Of a stretch of DNA of 64,000 bases, positions 1 to 10,506 are shown piece after piece (within the stretch, counting starts at the first letter, position 1; each line of letters starts with the position of its first letter). The DNA is from SLRI01 sp964393275 (GTDB lineage: Bacteria; Pseudomonadota; Alphaproteobacteria; Geminicoccales; Geminicoccaceae), in the NCBI GenBank assembly GCA_964393275.1, contig CAYMTA010000003.1:62001-126000 (forward strand). The letters are read 5' to 3'. The translations under genes and the position numbers were made by a program. Under the pieces are notes generated by a model, which was not told where the DNA came from, searched no databases, and saw only the letters and a program-made list of their open reading frames with translations.

Positions 1-1
1 C

Positions 2-856
2 GCCTACGTGACCCGCAACGCGGTCAGGTCGATCGAGGCGCGGGCCGCGATGCAGGGAGCGGTCGAGATCGCCGGCCGCCTGCTCGGAGGCGACGGATTT
101 CCGGTGAGCGGCGTGCTCGAATGGAAAAATGGCCCCGCCCGGATGCGCGTCGCCGCGCTGCCCGAAGCCGGCAAGATCGACCTGAATGCGGCCGACGAGG
201 AACTGATCGAGGGGCTCGTCTCCGCCGTGGCTCCAGATCCACGCACCGCGCAGTCCCTGGCGGATGCACTGCTCGACTGGCGCGATCCGGACAATGCCCG
301 CCGCCTCGCCGGTGCCGAGCTGGACGACTACGTGCGGGAAGGCGGTTCCGCCCGGCCGCGTGACGGACCCTTGCCCTTCGCCGCCGAGCTGCGCTCGGTT
401 CGCGGCTTCGATCTCGACCTCTATGTCCGTCTCGAGGACGCGGTGACCGTGTTCTCCGGCGACGCCGAGCCCGGCCCCGTGCCCTACTCGCCGCTCGTCC
501 AGAAGGCGCTCGACCACGCCTCCGGCCTCGCGATTGCGGGGTCGACCGACGGCGAGCCTGCCGAAAGCGCTTTCGATCGGCCGCCGGAGCCGCTAGAGAA
601 TGGGCCGGATGATGCGCCTGCGACGGCATTCGCCCCGGATCCGCAAGGCCTTTACACCCTGGATATCGAGTTGGCCTACGACGATGGACCGAGCTTCAGG
701 CAGAAGACGGTGATCTGGGTCGAGCCGCCGCTCGGCAGCGATCCGTTCCTCGTCCTGCAGAGCCGCACCGGCCTCGTGCCCAAGCCCGCACCTGCCCTGA
801 CCGGCGCGGGCGGCGGCGGTGCGGCAGATGGAGGTGTGACATGGCGGTCGCGCTGA
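2..856 (+). CDS. gspK: Type II secretion minor pseudopilin GspK (5' end missing)
   Basis: The frame is open at the left edge, so the N-terminus (prepilin peptide and hydrophobic helix) lies outside the window. What remains is the globular part of GspK, with the characteristic segment GKIDLNAADEELIEGL followed by a DWRD stretch. This resembles the helix-hairpin-like saddle domain that caps the pseudopilus tip with GspI and GspJ. The last 16 bases overlap the start of the next gene, which encodes a GspL-like protein, and a GspM-like gene follows. That order is the classic gspK-L-M end of a T2SS operon in the periplasm/inner membrane. The Gly/Ala-rich C-terminus (GAGGGGAADG) is probably disordered. 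The family call rests on this motif plus gene order. Confidence 0.82.
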   Translation, partial: AYVTRNAVRSIEARAAMQGAVEIAGRLLGGDGFPVSGVLEWKNGPARMRVAALPEAGKIDLNAADEELIEGLVSAVAPDPRTAQSLADALLDWRDPDNARRLAGAELDDYVREGGSARPRDGPLPFAAELRSVRGFDLDLYVRLEDAVTVFSGDAEPGPVPYSPLVQKALDHASGLAIAGSTDGEPAESAFDRPPEPLENGPDDAPATAFAPDPQGLYTLDIELAYDDGPSFRQKTVIWVEPPLGSDPFLVLQSRTGLVPKPAPALTGAGGGGAADGGVTWRSR

Positions 857-1956
857 GCGGCCAGGCCGGCCAGCGCGGCAACGGCTTCCTCGCCTGGTGG
901 GCGAGCGAGCTGACCGCGCTCATGCCGGCCAATGGCCGGCGCTTGCCATCCGACCGTTTCGTGGTCGCGGTGTTCGACGGCCGCACGCTGCAGCTCGCCA
1001 TCCGCCATCGCGGGCGGGTGGAGCAGCTCGGTGTCGTCGAGACGGCTGCGGACGACCGGGAGGCCGATACCCGAAGCGAGCTTCTGGCCGAACGCATTCG
1101 CCGGCGCGAGCTGCCGCTGGTGCTGCGTCTGGTGCCGGATCTCGGCATCCAGACGGGCGACCGGCTGCCGGCGGCGGCCAAGGGCGAGCTTCGGGCGATC
1201 ATCGCCAACAAGCTCGACATGCTGACACCCTGGTCCGCCGAGACGGCCTGCTTCGACACCGTCCGGGTGGGTGCGCCAGACGCCGGCATGCTGGCCGTGG
1301 AGATCGCCGTGGCGCCGGAGCGGACGGTGGCGCGGGCGGTCGGCGCCGTCGAGCGGCTCGGCCTCGCGGTCGACATCGTCGATCTCGGCGAGGACGATCC
1401 CTACGCACCGCCGACCCATGACCTTCTGCACGGCAATCGACAGCGCCGGCTGCCGCGCTGGCTGCCGGTCGGCGGTGCCCTGCTCGCGGCGGCTGCGGTG
1501 ACCATCGGCATCTTCGCCTATTTCGATATCGCGGCGCGTAATGCGGGGCTGACGCAGCGCCGGGCCTATGCCGGCCTCCTTGAGCAGCGCCTGGAGGATC
1601 TGCCCCAGATTCGCGGCCGGATCGAGGCGCTCGAGGCCGGCAGCCGCGCGGTGCTGGAGCGCCATCTGGGCCTGCCCTCGACCCTCGCCACCATCGAGAC
1701 CCTGAGCCGGCTCCTGCCCGATTCCGTCTGGCTCGACTCGCTCACGATCGACGGTCGGCGCCTGACCCTGACCGGCTACGGCGGCGATGCGGCGGGGCTT
1801 CCGGCGCTGATCGAGGGCAATGCCTCCTTCGAGGCGGCGCGGTTGACGGCGCCGAGCGAACGCATCTCGATCGCCGGCGAAGGCGAGAACTTCCTCGAGG
1901 TGGACCAGTTCTCGCTGCAGGCCGAGGTGCGGCCCGGCATGGAGCTGCCCCGCTGA
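841..1956 (+). CDS. gspL: Type II secretion inner-membrane protein GspL
   Basis: This 371-residue protein has an actin-like cytoplasmic N-terminal region (residues about 35-190, beginning FVVAVFDGRTLQLAI). A single membrane helix follows at about 208-230, and then a periplasmic PilN/ferredoxin-like domain containing LPDSVWLDSLTIDGRRLTLTG. This is the architecture of GspL, which links the GspE ATPase to GspM in the inner-membrane platform. The gene overlaps gspK by 16 nt and its TGA overlaps the next ATG (ATGA), indicating translational coupling. Its length is close to the usual ~390 residues. PilN of type IV pili shares the C-terminal fold, but the fused actin-like part and the neighbours favour GspL. 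Confidence 0.82.
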   Translation: MAVALSGQAGQRGNGFLAWWASELTALMPANGRRLPSDRFVVAVFDGRTLQLAIRHRGRVEQLGVVETAADDREADTRSELLAERIRRRELPLVLRLVPDLGIQTGDRLPAAAKGELRAIIANKLDMLTPWSAETACFDTVRVGAPDAGMLAVEIAVAPERTVARAVGAVERLGLAVDIVDLGEDDPYAPPTHDLLHGNRQRRLPRWLPVGGALLAAAAVTIGIFAYFDIAARNAGLTQRRAYAGLLEQRLEDLPQIRGRIEALEAGSRAVLERHLGLPSTLATIETLSRLLPDSVWLDSLTIDGRRLTLTGYGGDAAGLPALIEGNASFEAARLTAPSERISIAGEGENFLEVDQFSLQAEVRPGMELPR

Positions 1957-2549
1957 TGCCGACGCTCTCGCCCACGCTGAGTCGCTGGCTCGCCGTGCTG
2001 CTGCTGCTGGTGCCGCTGGGTGCCGTGGTGGCGCTCGTCGTCGTCCCGGCCCGGCTCGCCGAACGGCAGTCGGTCGAGCGCGACGCTCTGGAAGCCCATA
2101 TCGCCCGGCTGGAGCAGCGGATCGTCACCCGCGAGCAGGTGTTGGCCGAGCTGCGCCAGCTCGAGCGCCAGACGGCGGACGACCGGCGGCTCCTGCGCGC
2201 GGAGACGCCCTCGGTGGGCGGTGCGGCCCTCGCCGGCCTGCTCACCGAGTTCTTCGAGCGGTCCGGTGGCAAGCTCGACCGGACCCAGGTGCTCGAGCCG
2301 GTGGTCGACGACCTGGTGATGCAGATCGGTGTGCGGCTCAGCGGCACGATGGAGATCGGTGGTCTGCGCAGCCTCCTGCACCGGATCGAGACGCACGAGC
2401 CGCTTCTGACCGTCGAGCGGATCGCCGTCTCGGGCATCGACCTGGGCGCCGCGGATGTGGTGGTCGACACCGATCTCACGGTGGTGGGCTATGCCCGCGT
2501 GCCGCCGGCCCCAGGCGACGAGGCAACAAAGACCGGTGGCGCCGGCTGA
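1956..2549 (+). CDS. gspM: Type II secretion protein GspM (b-type)
   Basis: This is a 197-residue bitopic protein with one N-terminal membrane helix (about 11-30), a charged coiled-coil stretch (about 32-70, rich in E/R/L), and a small periplasmic alpha/beta domain. The plan fits GspM, the partner of GspL in the T2SS inner-membrane platform. The late segment resembling LRSLLHRIETHEPLLTVERIAV is typical of the GspMb subtype. The gene starts on an ATGA overlap with gspL. It is the last recognisable T2SS gene here, since the next gene is an unrelated cupin. Sequence conservation in GspM is weak, so position and topology carry most of the call. Confidence 0.75.
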   Translation: MPTLSPTLSRWLAVLLLLVPLGAVVALVVVPARLAERQSVERDALEAHIARLEQRIVTREQVLAELRQLERQTADDRRLLRAETPSVGGAALAGLLTEFFERSGGKLDRTQVLEPVVDDLVMQIGVRLSGTMEIGGLRSLLHRIETHEPLLTVERIAVSGIDLGAADVVVDTDLTVVGYARVPPAPGDEATKTGGAG

Positions 2550-2588
2550 TCGGCCGCCGCGGTCGTCATGGCAAGGGGAGGAGGGAAG

Positions 2589-2954
2589 ATGAGTGAGGTG
2601 CTCTACCATCGCGGCGAGGCCGACGATCGACCCTGGGGCCGCTGGGAGGTGCTCGACATCGGGCCCGGCTTCTGCGTCAAGCGCCTGACCGTGCGGCCCG
2701 GCGGCAAGCTGTCATTGCAGCTCCACCACCATCGCGCCGAGCATTGGGTGATCGTCGCCGGCACGGCACACGTGACCCGCGGCGAGGAGATCCTGGAGCT
2801 CGGCCAGGACAGCCACGTCTACCTGCCGCTCGGCATCAAGCATCGGATCGAGAACCGGGGCACCGTGCCGGTCGAGTTCATCGAGGTGCAAACCGGCGAT
2901 CGGCTCGACGAGAACGACATCGTGCGCATCGATGACACCTACGGCCGCTCCTGA
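2589..2954 (+). CDS. Cupin-domain protein, mannose-6-phosphate isomerase type II-like
   Basis: This is a 121-residue single-domain cupin. The region RPWGRWEVLDIG...FCVKRLTVRPGGKLSLQLHHHRAEHWVIVAG, followed by GIKHRIENRG, matches the C-terminal isomerase domain of bifunctional GDP-mannose pyrophosphorylase/phosphomannose isomerase proteins (type II PMI). The histidines in QLHHHRAEHW and the later H of KHRIEN are the expected metal ligands. The start at 2589 is chosen because a GGGGAGGAGGG purine tract lies 4-12 nt upstream; an in-frame ATG at 2568 has no ribosome site. There is no nucleotidyltransferase half, so it may be a stand-alone phosphomannose isomerase or simply a sugar-binding cupin. 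Confidence 0.75.
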   Translation: MSEVLYHRGEADDRPWGRWEVLDIGPGFCVKRLTVRPGGKLSLQLHHHRAEHWVIVAGTAHVTRGEEILELGQDSHVYLPLGIKHRIENRGTVPVEFIEVQTGDRLDENDIVRIDDTYGRS

Positions 2955-2994
2955 TTTGGGACGATCGGCTGCCATCCGCTGAAGGAGCGAATTC

Positions 2995-3738
2995 TTGAAC
3001 CAGGTCATTCTCGTCACCGGCGGCAGCCGTGGCATCGGCGCCGCCTGCTGCCGGCTCGCGGCACGTCGTGGCTACGACGTCGCCGTCAATTTTCAGGGCA
3101 ACGAGACGGCTGCGGCAGCGGTCGCCTCGGACGTGCGCGCTGCCGGTGCCAGGGCAGTCGCCATCCAGGCCGACGTGAGCGATGCCCCGGCCGTCGAGCG
3201 CATGTTCGACGAAGCGGCGGCGCTCGGCCCGATTGCCGCTTTCGTCAGCAATGCCGGGGTCATCAACAGGGCGGCACCGCTCGCCGACATTCCCGTCGAG
3301 GAAATCCGGCGGATCGTCGAGATCGATCTCACGGCGCATTTGATCTGCAACCGCGAGGCGGTCCGGCGCATGGCGCGGTCGCGCGGCGGTGCGGGCGGGG
3401 CGATCGTCAACATCTCCTCGATGGCGTCCAGCCTCTTCGGTGCCGGCGGCTTCATCCCCTATGGCGCCGCCAAGGGCGGCATCGATGTGCTGACGCAGGG
3501 CCTGGGTCGGGAGGTGGCCGGCGACGGCATCCGTGTGAACGGCATACGGCCGGGCCTGATCGACACCGACATCCAGGACGACACCGGCGTCGAAAACCGC
3601 ATTGCGCGGTTCGGCTCCACCGTGCCGATCGGTCGCGCCGGCACGGCGATGGAGGTTGCCGAGGCCGTGCTGTGGCTGCTCTCCGACCAGGCCGCCTACG
3701 TCACCGGCACCATTTTCGACGTCTCGGGCGGCCGCTGA
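2995..3738 (+). CDS. SDR-family NAD(P)-dependent oxidoreductase
   Basis: This 247-residue protein is a classical short-chain dehydrogenase/reductase. It shows the cofactor motif TGGSRGIG at residues 8-15, SNAG (85-88) as the NNAG equivalent, catalytic Ser141/142, and the YxxxK pair Tyr156/Lys160. The end VTGTIFDVSGGR is the usual C-terminal signature. Substrate cannot be assigned; homologues are often annotated as FabG-like or sugar dehydrogenases. The start is a TTG at 2995, selected because GAAGGAG lies 8 nt upstream and no ATG or GTG gives the full Rossmann strand. It sits 40 nt after the cupin gene and 15 nt before the esterase gene, so these may be co-transcribed. Confidence 0.85.
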   Translation: MNQVILVTGGSRGIGAACCRLAARRGYDVAVNFQGNETAAAAVASDVRAAGARAVAIQADVSDAPAVERMFDEAAALGPIAAFVSNAGVINRAAPLADIPVEEIRRIVEIDLTAHLICNREAVRRMARSRGGAGGAIVNISSMASSLFGAGGFIPYGAAKGGIDVLTQGLGREVAGDGIRVNGIRPGLIDTDIQDDTGVENRIARFGSTVPIGRAGTAMEVAEAVLWLLSDQAAYVTGTIFDVSGGR

Positions 3739-3752
3739 GGGGCGCCGGCCGA

Positions 3753-4601
3753 ATGACGGCCGGTCGCGGCTTCACCCCAGCGCTGCTGCCGCTGGCCCTC
3801 CTCTTGGCCCTCCTGCAGGCGGGGCCGGCGGCCGGGGCCGAGTGTGGCGAGACGGCACCCTGTGCGGTGGCGACCGGAAGCTATCATCTGGCCGCACCGG
3901 ACGCCTGGGACGGCACGACGCCGCTGCCGGCCGTGCTCTTCTTCCACGGCTACGGCTCGTCCGGTGCTGATGTCGTCGGCGATGCGAGCCTGCGCGATTC
4001 CGTCACCGCGCGCGGCTATCTCCTCATAGCACCCAACGGCCAGGACCCCGGATCCGGCCAACGCCGGAGCTGGGCGCACCAGGGCTCGCCCTTCGCGGGG
4101 CGCGACGAGGAAGCGTTTATTGCCGCGGTGATGGCGGATGTCGCAGGGCGCCTGCCGCTCCACCCTGATCGCGTGCTGGTCTCCGGCTTCAGCCAGGGCG
4201 GCTCGATGGCCTGGCACATTGCCTGCTTTTTGGGCCAGGATTTCGCCGCCTTCGCCCCCGTCTCCGGGTCCTTCTGGCGGCCGCATCCTGAATCCTGCCC
4301 CGGCGGCCCGGTACGGCTCCTGCATCTGCACGGCTTCACCGACATGGTCGTGCCGCTCGAGGGCCGGCCGATCGGCGACCGCTGGCACCAGGGCGATGTC
4401 TTCGCGGCGATGGCGCTGATGCGCGAGGTGGATGGCTGCGGCTCGGAGCCGGATCGGATCACGATCGACGACGGCCGCCGCTGCCGCGCCTGGACCGAAT
4501 GCGCCCCGGGTGGCGAGCTCGAGCTCTGCCTGCACGATGGCGGGCACGAGTTGCCCGAAGGCTGGCTCGGCCGGGCGCTCGACTGGTTCGAGGCGGGCTG
4601 A
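3753..4601 (+). CDS. Secreted PHB-depolymerase-family esterase (LpqC type)
   Basis: This is a 282-residue alpha/beta-hydrolase with a signal peptide of about 29 residues (hydrophobic core LLPLALLLALL, cleavage near AGA-E). The lipase box is G145-F-S147-Q-G149, giving Ser147 as nucleophile, and the oxyanion region is FFHGYGSSG (64-72). Asp in HGFTDMVV and His in HDGGHELP probably complete the triad. The layout matches the PHB depolymerase/feruloyl esterase-like family (COG3509), acting outside the cytoplasm on polyesters or acylated glycans. Substrate is not determinable. The ATG at 3753 is preferred because it begins directly at the signal peptide, and cysteines are present as expected for an exported enzyme. 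Confidence 0.78.
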   Translation: MTAGRGFTPALLPLALLLALLQAGPAAGAECGETAPCAVATGSYHLAAPDAWDGTTPLPAVLFFHGYGSSGADVVGDASLRDSVTARGYLLIAPNGQDPGSGQRRSWAHQGSPFAGRDEEAFIAAVMADVAGRLPLHPDRVLVSGFSQGGSMAWHIACFLGQDFAAFAPVSGSFWRPHPESCPGGPVRLLHLHGFTDMVVPLEGRPIGDRWHQGDVFAAMALMREVDGCGSEPDRITIDDGRRCRAWTECAPGGELELCLHDGGHELPEGWLGRALDWFEAG

Positions 4602-4605
4602 GCGC

Positions 4606-4672
4606 ATCGTTTGTCTTGAATTTATTCCTATTTTCTATTAGGTTGGCGGCTTCCAACGTCATGAGGTGAGCC
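4606..4672 (+). promoter_or_regulatory. AT-rich leader before the NALKHGL-motif gene
   Basis: This is a short AT-rich pocket (about 4609-4645) in otherwise GC-rich DNA, located between the esterase stop and the next ATG. It contains TTTGTCTTGAATTTATTCC and TATTTTCTATTAGG, and a weak GAGGTGAGCC ribosome site precedes ATG 4673. The composition suggests a promoter belonging to the following orphan gene. No exact -35/-10 pair is claimed. Confidence 0.35.
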
Positions 4673-5245
4673 ATGCCCGACCGCTCGAGAACGCCGGCGC
4701 AGATCGCCGCGAGCCGTGCCAACGGGCGGCGGTCGCGCGGCCCCAAGACCGCCTCGGGCAAGCGCCGCTCGCGCCTCAACGCCCTCAAGCACGGCCTTCG
4801 TTCCGCCACCATCCACTCGCTGCCGAAAGAGGAGGCGATCGGCGCGCAAACGCTGATGGATGCGATCCACGAGCGCCTGCTGCCGGCCGACGATGCCGAG
4901 CGGGAGCTGGCCGAAGCCATCGTCGCGGCGCTCTGGCGATTGCGACGGGCGCGGCAGATCGAGCGCGAGCTGATGGCGCCACGATCGGAGAAGCCCGCAG
5001 AGACGGACCCGGGCGCCATGGCCCAGGCCTTCATCCGCGACAGCCACGGGCCGCGGACATTGGATCTCCTGCTCCGCTATCGAACCCAGGCGGTGAACGA
5101 GCTCGGCCGGCTCTTGCGACTCTATGCCGATTTCAGTCGGCAGAAGCCGCCGGTCATCGCCGTGGTCGATGTCGAGGATGCGGCCAATGACAACCGGCAG
5201 GCGAACGTACCGTGGCGCCCTTTCGCGCCAATTCTGGACGATTAG
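4673..5245 (+). CDS. Conserved orphan protein with GPKT-GK-NALKHGL N-terminal motif
   Basis: This is a 190-residue cytoplasmic protein of unknown function. Residues 8-42 carry a basic block reading AQIAASRANGRRSRGPKT, then GK, RSRLNALKHGL, a motif I know from many uncharacterised proteins of soil bacteria. The rest is helical and charged (ERELAEAIVAALWRLRRARQIERE), with no catalytic motif I can see. The dense Arg/Lys/Gly/Ser in the motif would suit nucleic-acid binding, but that is inference. The gene is flanked by an AT-rich promoter pocket upstream and a convergent hydrolase gene that overlaps its last 4 nt. Such genes are often dispersed singly and may be accessory. Confidence 0.7.
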   Translation: MPDRSRTPAQIAASRANGRRSRGPKTASGKRRSRLNALKHGLRSATIHSLPKEEAIGAQTLMDAIHERLLPADDAERELAEAIVAALWRLRRARQIERELMAPRSEKPAETDPGAMAQAFIRDSHGPRTLDLLLRYRTQAVNELGRLLRLYADFSRQKPPVIAVVDVEDAANDNRQANVPWRPFAPILDD

Positions 5246-6099
5246 CGATCGGCGGTGGCGAGCAGCCGCTCGAGCAGCGGGCTCTCGTCGGAAAAGAGCG
5301 CATCCAGAGCCGTGAAATGATTGGCAGCCCTGATCTCGCCATAGCGGCAATCGAGCCCGTGCCCCTGCCAGCGGTCGGTGAAGTCGCGGCTCTGCCGGCG
5401 GAACTCGGCGCTCTCGGCGCCGCCGACGACCACTTCGAGCGGGCAGCGGCAAGCGGGCACGAGGTCGATCGGGCTCAGCGCCAGCACCTCGGCGGTGGTG
5501 AGCTGCAGAGCCGGCTGCAGGTAGGTGTAGGGAAAAGGCCGCAGATCGAAGAGGCCGGAGACCGCTATCGCCCCGGCGACGAGGTCGGCGGGCAGGCCGT
5601 ATTGTCCCGGCCAATCGGTGGCGAGCGCCATGCCGACCAGATGGCCGCCGGCGGAATGGCCGGACAGGGTGAGGCGGGCCGGATCGCCGCCGAACCGGCC
5701 GATCTCGCGATGGCACCAGGCGATGGCGGCGCGAACCTGGCGCACGATCTCGGTGAGCGAGACACCCGGGCACAAGGCGTAGTTCACGACCACGGCTGTG
5801 ACTTCTCGCGCCACCAGCGGCTCCGCAACCCAGGCGAAATCCCGGGCCAAGAAGCGCCGCCAATAGCCGCCATGCAGGAACACGTGCACCGGTCGACCGT
5901 CGCCGGCCGGGAAGATGTCGAGATGCTCGGCGAGCGTCGGACCGTAGCGGACGGCCAGCTCCTGTGGCAGGTGCTCCAGCGCCCGGGCGCTGCGCGCCGG
6001 CCAGTCCGCCATGCGTGCGGCGGCGTCCGGCACCGACTGCCCCGGGCTGTACTCCGCGTCGAGCGCCGCCTGGTCCTCGAACTCGCGATAGAGCTTCAT
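5242..6099 (-). CDS. Alpha/beta hydrolase, arylformamidase-like
   Basis: This is a 285-residue cytosolic alpha/beta hydrolase. HGGYW at residues 76-80 is the oxyanion motif of the kynurenine formamidase (BNA7-like) and BD-FAE esterase group. The nucleophile elbow is G147-H-S149-A-G151, and the C-terminal NHFTAL supplies the likely catalytic His. It could hydrolyse N-formylkynurenine, but no other tryptophan-degradation gene is nearby, so a general carboxylesterase is equally possible. The start at 6099 begins directly at MKLYREFEDQ with an AGGGGGA site upstream. A longer open frame upstream would run antisense into uvrB and is rejected. The 3' end overlaps the preceding plus-strand gene by 4 nt. 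Confidence 0.77.
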   Translation of the reverse strand: MKLYREFEDQAALDAEYSPGQSVPDAAARMADWPARSARALEHLPQELAVRYGPTLAEHLDIFPAGDGRPVHVFLHGGYWRRFLARDFAWVAEPLVAREVTAVVVNYALCPGVSLTEIVRQVRAAIAWCHREIGRFGGDPARLTLSGHSAGGHLVGMALATDWPGQYGLPADLVAGAIAVSGLFDLRPFPYTYLQPALQLTTAEVLALSPIDLVPACRCPLEVVVGGAESAEFRRQSRDFTDRWQGHGLDCRYGEIRAANHFTALDALFSDESPLLERLLATADR

Positions 6100-6151
6100 G
6101 CGGTCCCCCTGCTGCCCTGGCGCCGCAGCAAAGGTGCCGGCGGCAGCGTCG

Positions 6152-8350
<2,199 letters not shown>

Positions 8351-8467
8351 GGACGCACCGTTCGGACTGGCGGGTGGGAGCGAGCGAAGAAACGAGGATG
8401 GAGCCTAGCCGGGCCGACCTCAAGAGGGCTATTGCAAATTCATCGCCGTGTCAGGGAGGTAAGCCGC

Positions 8468-9082
8468 ATGCGCTTGTACCACAGTCAGACGTCGCCCTAT
8501 GTCCGCAAGGTCATGGTGGTGGCCCGCGAGGCGGGGCTTCATGAGCGGATCGAGCTGATCGCGTCGAGCGCCTCGCCGGTCGGCGAAGCCGCCGCCGTTG
8601 TCCGGGACAACCCGCTCGGCAAGCTGCCGTGCCTGCTGCTCGAGGATGGCGAAGCCCTCTACGACAGCCCGGTGATCTGCGAGTATCTCGACAGCCTGCA
8701 TGAAAGGCACAGGCTGTTCCCTCGGACCGGCCCGACGCGCTGGCTGGCGCTGCGTCGCCAGGCCTTGGGCGACGGCATCTGCGATGCCGCCCTACTGCGC
8801 CGCTACGAGACGTTCCGCCGGCCGCTCGAGCTGCAATGGGACGAATGGGCGCTCGGCCAGAAAAGCAAGATCGACCGCGCCCTCGATGCGCTCGAGAAGG
8901 ACGTCCGGGTCTTCCCCGAGGCGCCGGATATCGGCCAGATCGCGGTCGCCATCGCCTTGGAATATCTCGATCTCCGCTTCCCGGACGACCCCTGGCGGGA
9001 CGGTCGGCCGGCCCTCGCCGCATGGCAGGCCGGCTTCGCCACGAGGCCGTCGATGCAAGAGACGGCGCCGCCGCCCGGCTGA
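8468..9082 (+). CDS. Glutathione S-transferase family protein
   Basis: This 204-residue protein opens with a thioredoxin-fold domain (MRLYHSQTSPYVRKVMVVAREAGL), including the conserved cis-Pro region GKLPCLLLEDGEALYDSPVICEYLD. The SPV tripeptide takes the place of the usual glutathione-binding ESxxI. A helical C-terminal domain follows. Substrate is unknown; such proteins serve in detoxification or dehalogenation and isomerisation. The ATG at 8468 has a strong GGGAGGTAAG ribosome site. The gene ends 4 nt before the convergent aminotransferase gene. Confidence 0.85.
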   Translation: MRLYHSQTSPYVRKVMVVAREAGLHERIELIASSASPVGEAAAVVRDNPLGKLPCLLLEDGEALYDSPVICEYLDSLHERHRLFPRTGPTRWLALRRQALGDGICDAALLRRYETFRRPLELQWDEWALGQKSKIDRALDALEKDVRVFPEAPDIGQIAVAIALEYLDLRFPDDPWRDGRPALAAWQAGFATRPSMQETAPPPG

Positions 9083-9086
9083 AGCC

Positions 9087-10331
9087 TCAGGCCGAGGTGA
9101 TGCCGAGACTGGCGGGCTCCGATGTTCGTGCGGCACTCCTCGCCTCGACCCCGGCGCCGGCCAGCGCCAGGCTCTCGATCGCGGCGTCCATGCCGCCGCT
9201 GCCGAAGGGGATGGCTGACCGGCGCATCGCCAGCTCGACCGTGGCGAGCGTGCCGAGGATCATCGGCTCGTTGAGGTCGCCCATGTGGCCGATGCGGAAC
9301 GCCTGCCCCTCCAGCTCGCCGAGCCCGGCGCCGAGTGCGGTCGAATAGGTGTCGCGCGCACAGCGGCGCATGGCGTCCGGATCGACGCCGGGGGCGGTCC
9401 GGATCGCGGTGATGCCGTTCGCCCGGCTCGCCGGCTCGCTGGCATGAAAGCTCAGGGCACCGGCCTCGCTCCAGCGGGCGACACAGGCGCGGACGGCGTC
9501 GGCGAGGCGGCGATGACGGTTGATCACCTCGTCCAGCCCTTCCTCGAGCAGCATGTCGAGCGCCTCGCGCAGGCCCCAGATCTGTTGCAAGGGCGGCGTA
9601 CCGTGAAACCACTGATAGGTCATGGCACCGCGGCGAAAGCCGACGTCGAAATAGCGCCGGGGGTGGCGGCAGCTTTCGGCCACGCCGAGCGCCCGCTCGC
9701 CGAGCGCCGCGAAGCAGAGGCCCGGCGCACCCATCAGGCCCTTCTGCGAGGCGGTGAGCGCGCAGTCGATGCCCCAGTCGTCCATGGCGAACGGCTCGAT
9801 GGCGAGGCTGGCGATGGCATCGATCACGAAAAGCGCCGGATGGCCCGCCTCGTCGATCGCCCCGCGGATGGCCTCGATGTCGCTTCGGATGCCGGTCGCG
9901 GTCTCGGTCTGGACGATCAGCACGGCCTTGATCCGGTGCTCCAGATCGGCGCGAAGGCAGTCGGCGATCCGGCCGGCATCGAGCGGCAGGCGGCGGTCCA
10001 TCTCCAGCCGCAGGACCTCGAGGCCGAGCATCTCTGCCATGTCGGCCCAGTGCTGTGAAAATCGGCCGGAGACGGGCATCAGCACCGTCTCGCCCGGCTC
10101 CACGAGGTTGACGAGCGGCACCTCCCAGGCGGCGTGCCCGTTGCCGATGAAGCAGAAGACTTCGCCCGTCGTGCCAAACACCTTGGCCAGATCGTCGAGG
10201 CAGGACCGGGCGATGCCGCTGAAGGCCGGGGCGGCGAAGTCCTCCGCGGCGCGGTGCATCGCACGCAGCACCCGGTCGGGCACGTTGGTGGGTCCCGGCG
10301 TCGCCAGGAAGATTCGTCCGCGTGGCGTCAT
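9087..10331 (-). CDS. Class V aminotransferase (alanine/serine-glyoxylate type)
   Basis: This is a 414-residue PLP enzyme. The start region FLATPGPTNVPDRVLRAM is typical of the serine-glyoxylate/alanine-glyoxylate aminotransferase group. VIDAIASLA carries the PLP-binding Asp, and SQKGLMGAPG holds the Schiff-base Lys. It would transfer amino groups to glyoxylate, feeding photorespiration-like or serine-cycle metabolism, but the exact donor is not evident. Start 10331 is chosen over an upstream ATG at 10406 because GAGGAAC sits just before it and the extra 25 residues look like non-coding Pro/Ala sequence. It is an isolated gene, convergent with the GST gene. Confidence 0.85.
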   Translation of the reverse strand: MTPRGRIFLATPGPTNVPDRVLRAMHRAAEDFAAPAFSGIARSCLDDLAKVFGTTGEVFCFIGNGHAAWEVPLVNLVEPGETVLMPVSGRFSQHWADMAEMLGLEVLRLEMDRRLPLDAGRIADCLRADLEHRIKAVLIVQTETATGIRSDIEAIRGAIDEAGHPALFVIDAIASLAIEPFAMDDWGIDCALTASQKGLMGAPGLCFAALGERALGVAESCRHPRRYFDVGFRRGAMTYQWFHGTPPLQQIWGLREALDMLLEEGLDEVINRHRRLADAVRACVARWSEAGALSFHASEPASRANGITAIRTAPGVDPDAMRRCARDTYSTALGAGLGELEGQAFRIGHMGDLNEPMILGTLATVELAMRRSAIPFGSGGMDAAIESLALAGAGVEARSAARTSEPASLGITSA

Positions 10332-10506
10332 GCGTTCCTCGAGAGCTTGTCCAGGGGCAGGAACTAGCGGAGCGGCGTGTCCTGCGAAACCCGTAAAGCC
10401 TAACACGCGGTCGCACTCGAAGGTCGCTGTGGTGGTGCGACGATTGACGCAAGGTGGTGAACGACCCTTTAATCACGCCATCGAGATGCCCATCGGGGAG
10501 ACGGAT

